From: Actinomycetes bacterium
Lineage (GTDB): Bacteria; Actinomycetota; Acidimicrobiia; Acidimicrobiales; RAAP-2
Length of the DNA stretch: 12,193 nt
Direction: 5' to 3'
Assembly: GCA_021850345.1 (NCBI GenBank)
Contig: JAJZMN010000226.1
Location: 1-12,193, forward strand
In this document: in pieces, positions 7,337 through 12,193 of the stretch
Layout: each line of letters begins with the position of its first letter
Position numbering within the stretch: position 1 is the first letter of the stretch
Notes under the pieces: model-generated
Told to the model about the DNA's origin: nothing
The model's database searches: none
Seen by the model: only the letters and a program-made list of their open reading frames with translations
Program-made: the position numbers and the translations under genes

Positions 7337-7343
7337 CCGCCCG

Positions 7344-8774
7344 GTGTCCGAGGCCTCTCAGAGCGCTGGCGCGTCCGCCGACGCGCCCCTGATCGAACCG
7401 TCCGTCCTCGAACGGACCCTTCGTGCCGCGTTGCGGCGCGGGGGGGACATGGCCGAAGTGTTCGCGGAGGATCGCCAGACGTCTGGGGCATCGCTCGACG
7501 ACCGGAAGATCGAGGAGCTCTCCTCGGGACGCGAGCGGGGCGCAGGGATCCGGGTCGTCGTCGGCGAGACGACCGGTTTTGCCCACACCGCCGACCTGAG
7601 CGAGCAGGGGCTGCTTGCCGCTGCGGAGGCCGCTGCCGCGGTCGCGCGTGAGGGCGGTGGCGGTGTGCGCACTGTCGCTCTACCCGCACGCCGGAGCGCC
7701 TTGCGCCACGCTGAGGTGTTGCCGGCGAGCGTTCCCAAGGCACGCAAGCTCGAGCTGCTCACCCGCGCCGATGACGTCGCGCGCTCGTCGGGTGGTGCCA
7801 TCTCCCAGGTCCAGGTCGGCTACGGCGACTCGCGCCGACGGATCCTCGTGGCGAGCACCGACGGCGTGCTCGCCGAGGACGACCAGGTGCGGACCCGCCT
7901 GAACGTCGTGTGCGTCGCCACCGGCGACACGGGGATGCAGACGGGGTACGAGAGCGTTGCTCGCACCGTCGGCTTCGAGCTGTTCGACACCCTTGACGTG
8001 GACGAGCTCGCGCGCACCGCGGCGCGCCGGGCGCTCTCGAAGCTCTCCGCCCGCCCGGCGCCGTCTGGCGAGGTCCCGATCGTCCTCGCAGGGGGGAGCG
8101 GTGGCATCTTGTTCCACGAGGCGTGTGGGCACGGCCTCGAGGCGGACCACATCGTGAAGGAGGCGTCGGTGTACACCGGGCGCCTCGGCGAGCAGGTCGC
8201 TAGCCCCCTCGTCACCCTTGTCGACGACGGCACGATCGGCGCCGAGTGGGGAAACTTCGCCGTCGACGACGAGGGCCGCCCCGCCGCGCGCAACGTGCTC
8301 ATCGACCACGGGGTCCTCACCGACTACATGTGGGACTGGCTCCGAGCGCGCAAAGTTGGGCGGGCGTCGTCGGGGAACGGTCGCCGGCAGAGCTACCAGC
8401 ACCTGCCGATGGTCCGCATGACCAACACGTTCCTTTTGGCCGGTCCCGACGATCCCGAAGAGATCGTCGCCCAGACGCCAACCGGCGTCTACGTCGCGAA
8501 GCTCGGCGGCGGCCAGGTGAACACCACGACCGGCGACTTCGTGTTCGGGACGACGGAGGCCTATCTCATCGAGGGCGGTCACATCACCGAGCCGTTGCGT
8601 GACGCCAACCTGATCGGCAATGGCCCCGAGGTCCTGCGCCGGATCGACGCGGTCGCCGGCGACTTCTCGATGACGCCGGGGACCTGTGGCAAAGACGGCC
8701 AGAGCGTCCCGGTGGGCTGCGGCCAGGCAACGATGCGCATCACCGGCGTGACCATCGGTGGCACGGCGGCGTGA
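7344..8774 (+). CDS. tldD: Metalloprotease TldD
   Basis: TldD is the zinc-carrying subunit of the cytoplasmic TldD/TldE peptidase, which in enterobacteria finishes microcin B17 leader removal and helps degrade the antitoxin CcdA; its general role in actinobacteria is not settled. The 476-residue length is normal. The active-site helix HEACGH is at residues 258-263 within GGILFHEACGHGLEADH, and the third expected zinc ligand is Cys448 in GTCGKDGQSVPVG. Other family blocks are TGFAHTADLS (77-86), VDDGTIGAEWGNFAVDDEG and NTTTGDFVFGTTEAYLIEGG. The GTG start is preceded by TACGAT eight bases away and no Shine-Dalgarno, so the message is probably leaderless. Its stop overlaps the tldE start (GTGA), giving coupled translation of the two subunits. 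Confidence 0.96.
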   Translation: MSEASQSAGASADAPLIEPSVLERTLRAALRRGGDMAEVFAEDRQTSGASLDDRKIEELSSGRERGAGIRVVVGETTGFAHTADLSEQGLLAAAEAAAAVAREGGGGVRTVALPARRSALRHAEVLPASVPKARKLELLTRADDVARSSGGAISQVQVGYGDSRRRILVASTDGVLAEDDQVRTRLNVVCVATGDTGMQTGYESVARTVGFELFDTLDVDELARTAARRALSKLSARPAPSGEVPIVLAGGSGGILFHEACGHGLEADHIVKEASVYTGRLGEQVASPLVTLVDDGTIGAEWGNFAVDDEGRPAARNVLIDHGVLTDYMWDWLRARKVGRASSGNGRRQSYQHLPMVRMTNTFLLAGPDDPEEIVAQTPTGVYVAKLGGGQVNTTTGDFVFGTTEAYLIEGGHITEPLRDANLIGNGPEVLRRIDAVAGDFSMTPGTCGKDGQSVPVGCGQATMRITGVTIGGTAA

Positions 8775-10129
8775 CCGAGCTGCTCGACCTCGCCCACGCA
8801 GTCGTCGGCCGTGCCCTTCCCGGCGAAGGGGTGGAGGTCTATGTCGCGCGCGGCAAGGACACCGAGGTGCGCGCGTACGACGGCGAGATCGAGCAGCTCG
8901 CGACTGCCAGCTCCGCGGGGGTGGGCATCCGAGTCGTCGTTCCCGCTGGTGGTGAGGGGAATCGCGTCGGGTTCGCGTGGGCCGGGTCGCTCGAGCCATC
9001 GGTGGTCGACGAAGTGCTACGGGACGCGCGTGACAATGCCGCCTTTGCGACGCCGGATCCCGACGTCGTGCTGGCCGAGCCCGACGGTGTGCCCGTGGCG
9101 GCGCTCGACTTGTGGCATCCCGGCTTTGCCGAGACGAGCACCGACCGGAAGGTGGAGCTGGCGCTCGAGCTCGAGCGAATGGTCCGGCACGCCGACCCGC
9201 GCGTCCGCCAGGTCGACTCCGCCGACTACGGCGACGCGAGCGTCGAGATGGCGATCGCGTCGACCACCGGGATCGCTGCCACCTCTCGCCGGACTTCGGC
9301 CTTCCTCTCAGTGTCCGCGATCGCGAGCGACGGGAAGGGGACACAGACCGGGAACGGCTTCAGCGTCGGCAGGGCGGCCGCCGAGCTCGATGCCGAGCGC
9401 GCGGCCGACGATGCGGTAGCCCGCGCCGTGCGACTCCTCGGCGCACGAAAGCCTCGCTCTGGGCGCATCACCGCCGTCTTCGACCCCCGCGTCGTGTCCA
9501 CCATCCTCTCGATCGTCGCCGGCGCCCTGTCGGGTGACACCGTGGTGAAAGGTCGCTCGATCTTCGCGGGCCGGCTGGGCGAGGAGGTGGCCGCGCAGGC
9601 GGTGACGCTCGTGGACGACCCGACGGACGCACGGGCGTTCGGGGCGGCGCGTTTCGACGGCGAGGGACTGGCGTGCCGGCGGAACCTGCTGATCGACGCC
9701 GGGGTCTTGAAGGGGTTCGTCTACGACACGGTCTCCGCCCGCCGGGCCGGGGCGGTGTCGACGGGATCGGCGGTTCGCGGCGGGTTCGCCGGTACGCCGG
9801 GGGCTGGATGCAGAGCCGTCGTGCTCTCGCCCGGCACGCTCGACCAAGGGGCGATCCTGAGCGACGTGGGCACAGGCATCTACGTGCAGTCGGTGACGGG
9901 CGTCCATTCGGGAGTGAACCCGGTGAGCGGCGACTTCTCCGTCGGCGCAGAGGGGCTGATGGTGCGCACAGGTGAGCTCGCGGAGCCGGTGCGAGAGGCG
10001 ACGGTCGCCTCGACGCTCCAGCGCATGCTCTTATCGATCCGCCACGTCGGCGCGGACATCGAGTGGCTTCCGGGCACGGCCGCGGGTCAGACGCTCGCGG
10101 TCGCCGACATGCAGCTCAGCGGGGCGTAG
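8771..10129 (+). CDS. tldE: TldE/PmbA family subunit of the TldD/TldE peptidase
   Basis: This 452-residue protein is the partner of TldD. It shares the overall fold, with an N-terminal domain (about 1-190) and a C-terminal domain with the blocks KGRSIFAGRLGEEVA, RNLLIDAGVLKGFVYD and SVTGVHSGVNPVSGDFSVGAEG. The HExxxH zinc helix of TldD is absent: the equivalent stretch, about residues 236-252, reads VFDPRVVSTILSIVAGA. This is expected for TldE/PmbA, which supports the complex without binding the catalytic zinc. The GTG start overlaps the tldD stop by four bases (GTGA), a sign of translational coupling and of a fixed subunit ratio. The gene ends 57 bases before the convergent zinc-ribbon gene. 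Confidence 0.95.
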   Translation: MTELLDLAHAVVGRALPGEGVEVYVARGKDTEVRAYDGEIEQLATASSAGVGIRVVVPAGGEGNRVGFAWAGSLEPSVVDEVLRDARDNAAFATPDPDVVLAEPDGVPVAALDLWHPGFAETSTDRKVELALELERMVRHADPRVRQVDSADYGDASVEMAIASTTGIAATSRRTSAFLSVSAIASDGKGTQTGNGFSVGRAAAELDAERAADDAVARAVRLLGARKPRSGRITAVFDPRVVSTILSIVAGALSGDTVVKGRSIFAGRLGEEVAAQAVTLVDDPTDARAFGAARFDGEGLACRRNLLIDAGVLKGFVYDTVSARRAGAVSTGSAVRGGFAGTPGAGCRAVVLSPGTLDQGAILSDVGTGIYVQSVTGVHSGVNPVSGDFSVGAEGLMVRTGELAEPVREATVASTLQRMLLSIRHVGADIEWLPGTAAGQTLAVADMQLSGA

Positions 10130-10158
10130 CGTTCGAGGCCCGAGCATCGCATCGTCTT

Positions 10159-10195
10159 CGCCGCCGGGCGATGCCGGGCGGCGAGCTCAGCTCGC
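10159..10195. terminator. Candidate terminator hairpins between tldE and the zinc-ribbon gene
   Basis: CGCCGCC at 10159-10165 pairs with GGCGGCG at 10177-10183 around an 11-base loop, in the gap between the convergent genes. A second, perfect hairpin GCGAGC-TCA-GCTCGC (10181-10195) is centred exactly on the stop codon of the minus-strand gene. The two share bases 10181-10183. Neither is followed by a T-tract. Confidence 0.35.
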
Positions 10196-10582
10196 GGCCG
10201 CACTGGCCGATGACGAGCTCGACGCGGCGCTCTTGTCGCCGCCGCCTTTTTCGGCCGACGAAGAGCCCGACTCGGCCGACGAGGAGCCCGACTCGGCCGA
10301 CGAGGAGCCCGACTCGGCCGACGAAGAGCCCGACTCGGCCGACCCACCAGGGGAGGCCCCTGAGTCCTTGCTGCTCTTGGGCGCCGGGCGTGAGCCGTTC
10401 GAGGACGATCGGCTGTCGGTCCGGTAGAAGCCGCTGCCCTTCAGTACGATCCCGACCGAGCCGAACACCTTGCGCAAGTGGCCGCCGCAGTGGGGGCACG
10501 TCGTCAACGGGTCGTCGGAGAACGACTGGACCACCTCGACGTGCTCGCCGCAGCTCGAGCAGGCGTACTCGTACGTTGGCAT
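10187..10582 (-). CDS. FmdB-type zinc-ribbon protein with Ser-rich repeat tail; probable heat-shock (HrcA-controlled) Ruc-like chaperone
   Basis: The 131-residue product begins MPTYEYACSSCG, the hallmark of the FmdB putative regulatory family. A zinc ribbon is formed by Cys8, Cys11, Cys29 and Cys32, followed by GIVLKGSGFYRTD (44-56). Residues 57-131 are a low-complexity, probably disordered tail of Ser, Gly, Ala and Glu, including four copies of the heptapeptide AESGSSS (about 82-109) and a degenerate fifth. The same layout is found in Mycobacterium tuberculosis Rv0991c (Ruc), reported as a redox-regulated chaperone that works with Hsp70. The ATG has a strong Shine-Dalgarno, AAGGAG at 10595-10590, with seven bases of spacing. 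A CIRCE operator lies 55 bases upstream of the start codon, so HrcA control is predicted. The zinc ribbon is certain; the chaperone role is inferred from family and operator. Confidence 0.88.
   Translation of the reverse strand: MPTYEYACSSCGEHVEVVQSFSDDPLTTCPHCGGHLRKVFGSVGIVLKGSGFYRTDSRSSSNGSRPAPKSSKDSGASPGGSAESGSSSAESGSSSAESGSSSAESGSSSAEKGGGDKSAASSSSSASAAAS
10251..10343. repeat. 21-bp in-frame tandem repeat, about 4.4 copies, in the zinc-ribbon gene tail
   Basis: Four full 21-base units start at 10251, 10272, 10293 and 10314, followed by nine bases of a fifth. Units 1 and 4 appear identical, as do units 2 and 3; the two types differ by one A/G change. On the minus strand each unit encodes one heptapeptide of the AESGSSS type. 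The period is a multiple of three, so gain or loss of units would keep the frame. Confidence 0.9.
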
Positions 10583-10589
10583 CGACCGT

Positions 10590-10595
10590 CTCCTT
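10590..10595 (-). promoter_or_regulatory. Shine-Dalgarno AAGGAG of the zinc-ribbon gene
   Basis: This is the best ribosome binding site in the window, with seven bases before the ATG at 10582. It fixes the start and contrasts with neighbouring genes that lack one. Confidence 0.85.
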
Positions 10596-10636
10596 GGCTC
10601 ACATGGCGGTGCCCGGGGGACGACCGCTGCCCACCG

Positions 10637-10663
10637 TTGGCACTCTCAACCGTCGAGTGCCAA
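10637..10663. promoter_or_regulatory. CIRCE element (HrcA operator)
   Basis: TTGGCACTC at 10637-10645 and GAGTGCCAA at 10655-10663 form a perfect 9-bp inverted repeat with a 9-base spacer. This is the CIRCE architecture, with G:C replacing A:T at one symmetric pair of the TTAGCACTC consensus, as in high-GC actinobacterial versions. HrcA bound here would cover the predicted transcription start of the zinc-ribbon gene (near 10656, from the TAGGAT box at 10668-10663). It is 68 bases upstream of the moaC -10 box, so moaC is not expected to be controlled by it. Confidence 0.92.
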
Positions 10664-10668
10664 TCCTA
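10663..10668 (-). promoter_or_regulatory. -10 box TAGGAT of the zinc-ribbon gene
   Basis: TAGGAT on the minus strand fits TANNNT and shares its last base with the CIRCE element. A start near 10656 gives a leader of about 74 bases that contains the rest of CIRCE and the Shine-Dalgarno. No convincing -35 was seen. Confidence 0.5.
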
Positions 10669-10730
10669 GCCGATGGCGGCGGCTGGTTCGGCCGTCGGCT
10701 TCGGGGCATCGAGGGTGCCGCCGGTCGCCC

Positions 10731-10736
10731 TAGACT
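10731..10736 (+). promoter_or_regulatory. -10 box TAGACT of moaC (predicted leaderless)
   Basis: TAGACT is separated by seven bases from the moaC GTG. No Shine-Dalgarno is present. A leaderless message would also exclude a leader riboswitch such as the Moco element known in front of some moa operons. Confidence 0.5.
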
Positions 10737-10743
10737 TCCCGCC

Positions 10744-11247
10744 GTGGCCGACCGCAGCTTGACGCATCTAGATCCCCTCGGCGGTGCCCGCATGGTCGAT
10801 GTCAGCCCCAGGGAGCCGACCCACCGACGTGCGCTCGCCCGCTGCCGAGTCTGGATGCTCCCCGAGACGACGACCAAGGTCGCCAACAACGCCATCACGA
10901 AGGGGGACGTCTTGGCGGCGGCCCGCATCGCCGGCATCCAGGCAGCCAAGCGCACTGCGGAGCTGATCCCGATGTGCCATCCGGTCCTGGTCGGTTCCGT
11001 TGCCGTCAATTTCTCGATCGGCGACGACTATGTCGAAGTCGAAGCCCAGGTGGAGACCGTCGACCGCACCGGCGTGGAAATGGAGGCACTGACGGCCTGC
11101 ACCGTCGCCGCGCTGACCGTCTACGACATGTGCAAGTCGTCGGACCGCTCGATGACGATCGCCGACGTCGCCTTGTGGGAGAAGTCCGGCGGTCGCTCCG
11201 GGCCTTGGCGGCGTAGCGATCTCGGATCGGACTCGCGGTCGCGCTGA
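10744..11247 (+). CDS. moaC: Cyclic pyranopterin monophosphate synthase MoaC
   Basis: MoaC converts the MoaA product 3',8-cyclo-7,8-dihydro-GTP to cyclic pyranopterin monophosphate in molybdenum cofactor synthesis. The 167-residue protein matches the family throughout: ARMVDVS (15-21), ITKGDVLAAARIAGIQAAKRT (51-71, with active-site Lys53), LIPMCHP (74-80, His79), GVEMEAL (110-116) and YDMCK (127-131, Asp128 and Lys131). KSGGRSG follows near 147-153. The GTG start gives MADRSLTHLD before the first conserved block; the open frame continues far upstream, antisense to the zinc-ribbon gene, but that part has no family similarity. No other Moco gene is visible in the window. The last 10 or so residues are a Ser/Arg-rich tail. 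Confidence 0.96.
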   Translation: MADRSLTHLDPLGGARMVDVSPREPTHRRALARCRVWMLPETTTKVANNAITKGDVLAAARIAGIQAAKRTAELIPMCHPVLVGSVAVNFSIGDDYVEVEAQVETVDRTGVEMEALTACTVAALTVYDMCKSSDRSMTIADVALWEKSGGRSGPWRRSDLGSDSRSR

Positions 11248-11252
11248 CCCAG

Positions 11253-11269
11253 GCCGGCGCGCGGCCGGC
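11253..11269. terminator. Candidate bidirectional hairpin between moaC and the hypothetical gene
   Basis: GCCGGC at 11253-11258 and 11264-11269 forms a 6-bp stem with a 5-base loop, filling most of the 27-base gap between the two convergent stop codons. There is no T-run, so termination is inferred from position only. Confidence 0.4.
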
Positions 11270-11274
11270 GTGTG

Positions 11275-12033
11275 TCAGTGCCGGCGGCGGACTGCCCTCG
11301 CGGAGAAGTTCGGGGCGATGGTAGGGCCGTTCTCTCTGCCGTCTTCGATCTCCTCGCACGTCGGAGACGCGTGGGGCCGTGGCCCCTCGAACACCTGCAC
11401 GCGTGTGCGCGCGGGAACCGGCGCTGCGCCCGGGGGAACACGATCGGGTGTGATCGACGAGATGGCAGCTGCGGACGGCACTCGGAACACGACATAGCCC
11501 GCCGGTGGGGGCGGCACGGCCAGTGGCCGGGCGGGCGGGTCCGCCGGTGTCGGGGGCGGGTCGAGGAGAGGCGCGACATCGTGGAGTGCGGGACGGTCCT
11601 TACTGCACGCGGGGCCGATGTCGGTGGTGGCGGCGTCCGTGCGCGCCATGTGGGCGAGCGGCGCAGGTGTCCACACGGGCGGCAGACCGCTTGTCGCGTC
11701 GTGCGCGCCGGGGAGCTCGAGCTCGGGCGCAGCGTCGACGGTGGCATGGCGCGCCGCCGCCCCTTTCCTGTCCTCCACGGGACCTTGCGGATCCATCTTC
11801 GGACCCGCGGCCTCCTCCAATGCGGCGACTTCGGCGCGAAGCTCGTCCGCAGCGTCGGGGAGAACCTGTCCGATTCGCGTGACGAGGGTGCGCAGGTCGC
11901 GCTGCATGGCCTCTAGCCTGTCCATCCGTTCGAAGAGCTCGTCCCAGAGCTTCGCGGTCGAAAGCGCGAGCGAGCGGACGAGCACTGACACCTCGTCGTG
12001 CTCGTCGCTTCTCTGGGAGTTCCCAGTGACCAT
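11275..12033 (-). CDS. Hypothetical protein with N-terminal coiled coil and Pro/Ala-rich tail
   Basis: I do not recognise this 252-residue protein. Residues about 16-77 are a charged, Leu-rich helical stretch that reads as a coiled coil (STAKLWDELFERMDRLEAMQ and following). Residues about 80-240 are low complexity, rich in Pro and Ala, with runs such as DPPPTPADPPARP and PPPPAGYVVFRVPS. The C-terminus is basic (RAVRRRH). There is no signal peptide or membrane segment. The ATG is supported by a GGGGG stretch (AGGGGG) five bases upstream. It is preferred over the overlapping plus-strand frames because those read as Ser/Arg-rich shadows, and because the helical N-terminus makes structural sense. 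It ends 27 bases from moaC in convergent orientation. A scaffold or cell-surface-associated role would be speculation. Confidence 0.65.
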   Translation of the reverse strand: MVTGNSQRSDEHDEVSVLVRSLALSTAKLWDELFERMDRLEAMQRDLRTLVTRIGQVLPDAADELRAEVAALEEAAGPKMDPQGPVEDRKGAAARHATVDAAPELELPGAHDATSGLPPVWTPAPLAHMARTDAATTDIGPACSKDRPALHDVAPLLDPPPTPADPPARPLAVPPPPAGYVVFRVPSAAAISSITPDRVPPGAAPVPARTRVQVFEGPRPHASPTCEEIEDGRENGPTIAPNFSARAVRRRH

Positions 12034-12038
12034 CGCAG

Positions 12039-12044
12039 CCCCCT
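12039..12044 (-). promoter_or_regulatory. Shine-Dalgarno-like AGGGGG of the hypothetical gene
   Basis: The purine run on the minus strand ends five bases before the ATG at 12033 and supports that start codon. Confidence 0.55.
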
Positions 12045-12057
12045 GTGCCGTCGCAAC

Positions 12058-12141
12058 TCCCCGAACCGGGGAACGTTGTGGCCCGGCCGTCGACCGTGGG
12101 TCAGGGTGCCGTTCGATCCCGGCGACCCTGGTCGAATCGTA
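12058..12141 (-). promoter_or_regulatory. Predicted promoter (TACGAT) and structured leader of the hypothetical gene
   Basis: On the minus strand a TACGAT box lies at 12141-12136, predicting a start near 12129. The transcript would begin with a strong hairpin: CAGGGTGCCG (12102-12111) pairs with CGGC-ACCCTG (12120-12130) with a single bulged base and an 8-base loop. A second hairpin, TCCCCG-AAC-CGGGGA, is at 12058-12072, then the Shine-Dalgarno. TTCGA (12112-12116) and TCGAA (12132-12136) offer an alternative pairing. The last 50 bases of the window show nothing further. Confidence 0.4.
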
Positions 12142-12193
12142 GTGCCGGCCGGGACTGGTCTGATGCGGGGGCGAGAGGGGATCGAGCAGATCG

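Noticed and set aside
7324..7743. N-terminal extension of the thioesterase frame by 140 codons into the tldD gene
   Set aside because: The extension is Arg/Pro-rich, lies opposite conserved tldD coding sequence and has no family counterpart.
7680..9344. 554-codon minus-strand frame opposite tldD and tldE
   Set aside because: It spans the junction of two intact genes in antisense and has an Arg/Ser-rich shadow composition.
10251..10343. Tandem repeat considered as a CRISPR array
   Set aside because: The units are contiguous 21-mers with no unique spacers and lie in frame inside a coding sequence.
10637..10663. Reading the inverted repeat as a terminator or as a HAIR (HspR) site
   Set aside because: The 9-9-9 layout with GCACTC/GAGTGC cores is diagnostic of CIRCE, and it sits at the head of a gene, not the end; the HspR motif CTTGAGT-N7-ACTCAAG is absent.
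10063..10743. Upstream extension of the moaC frame antisense to the zinc-ribbon gene, including RPTKSPT-type repeats
   Set aside because: It is the antisense reading of the 21-bp repeat; MoaC homologues start near the GTG at 10744.
12101..12130. tRNA-like TTCGATC sequence suggesting a T-arm
   Set aside because: The five bases on each side do not pair in T-stem register, and no anticodon or acceptor arm can be drawn around it.
11618..12142. Plus-strand Ser/Ala-rich frame of 174 codons opposite the hypothetical gene
   Set aside because: The composition is typical of an antisense shadow, and the minus-strand frame has a Shine-Dalgarno and a plausible coiled coil.

Overview
The window is a stretch of high-GC, gene-dense bacterial chromosome that looks like an Actinomycetota genome. 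Support comes from the strong G/C third-position bias, GTG starts, TANNNT -10 boxes placed just upstream of start codons, and best-recalled similarity of Dxs, the FmdB-type zinc ribbon and the TldD/TldE pair to actinobacterial proteins. Acidimicrobiia would fit, but no marker here proves the class. No mobile element, CRISPR array, tRNA or rRNA was seen, and no stretch of more than 300 bases lacks a gene.

Layout, left to right: the 3' end of a CBS/CorC-HlyC transporter-family gene followed six bases later by era (+); a DinG-type XPD-like helicase (-), convergent with era; a divergent short RmlA-like sugar nucleotidyltransferase (+) whose 3' end overlaps the 3' end of dxs (-); an FlK-like hotdog thioesterase (-) upstream of dxs; tldD-tldE (+), with a GTGA overlap, starting 20 bp from the thioesterase start in the opposite direction; an fmdB-type zinc-ribbon gene (-) with a Ser-rich repeat tail; moaC (+), divergent from fmdB; and a proline-rich coiled-coil hypothetical gene (-) convergent with moaC. 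The window ends in the upstream region of that gene.

Most genes are housekeeping: 30S maturation (Era), DNA repair (DinG), isoprenoid precursor synthesis (Dxs), nucleotide-sugar synthesis, TldD/E peptidase and molybdenum cofactor synthesis (MoaC). The more notable content is regulatory. A near-perfect CIRCE element (HrcA operator) sits at the predicted promoter of the zinc-ribbon gene, suggesting it is a heat-shock protein like the mycobacterial chaperone Ruc (Rv0991c). The thioesterase and tldD appear to share one seven-base symmetric -10 element reading both ways. Five genes have a TANNNT box 6-8 bases before the start codon and no Shine-Dalgarno, predicting leaderless mRNAs. The two genes with clear Shine-Dalgarno sequences (fmdB, the hypothetical) have long predicted leaders. 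No clearly new multi-gene system was found.
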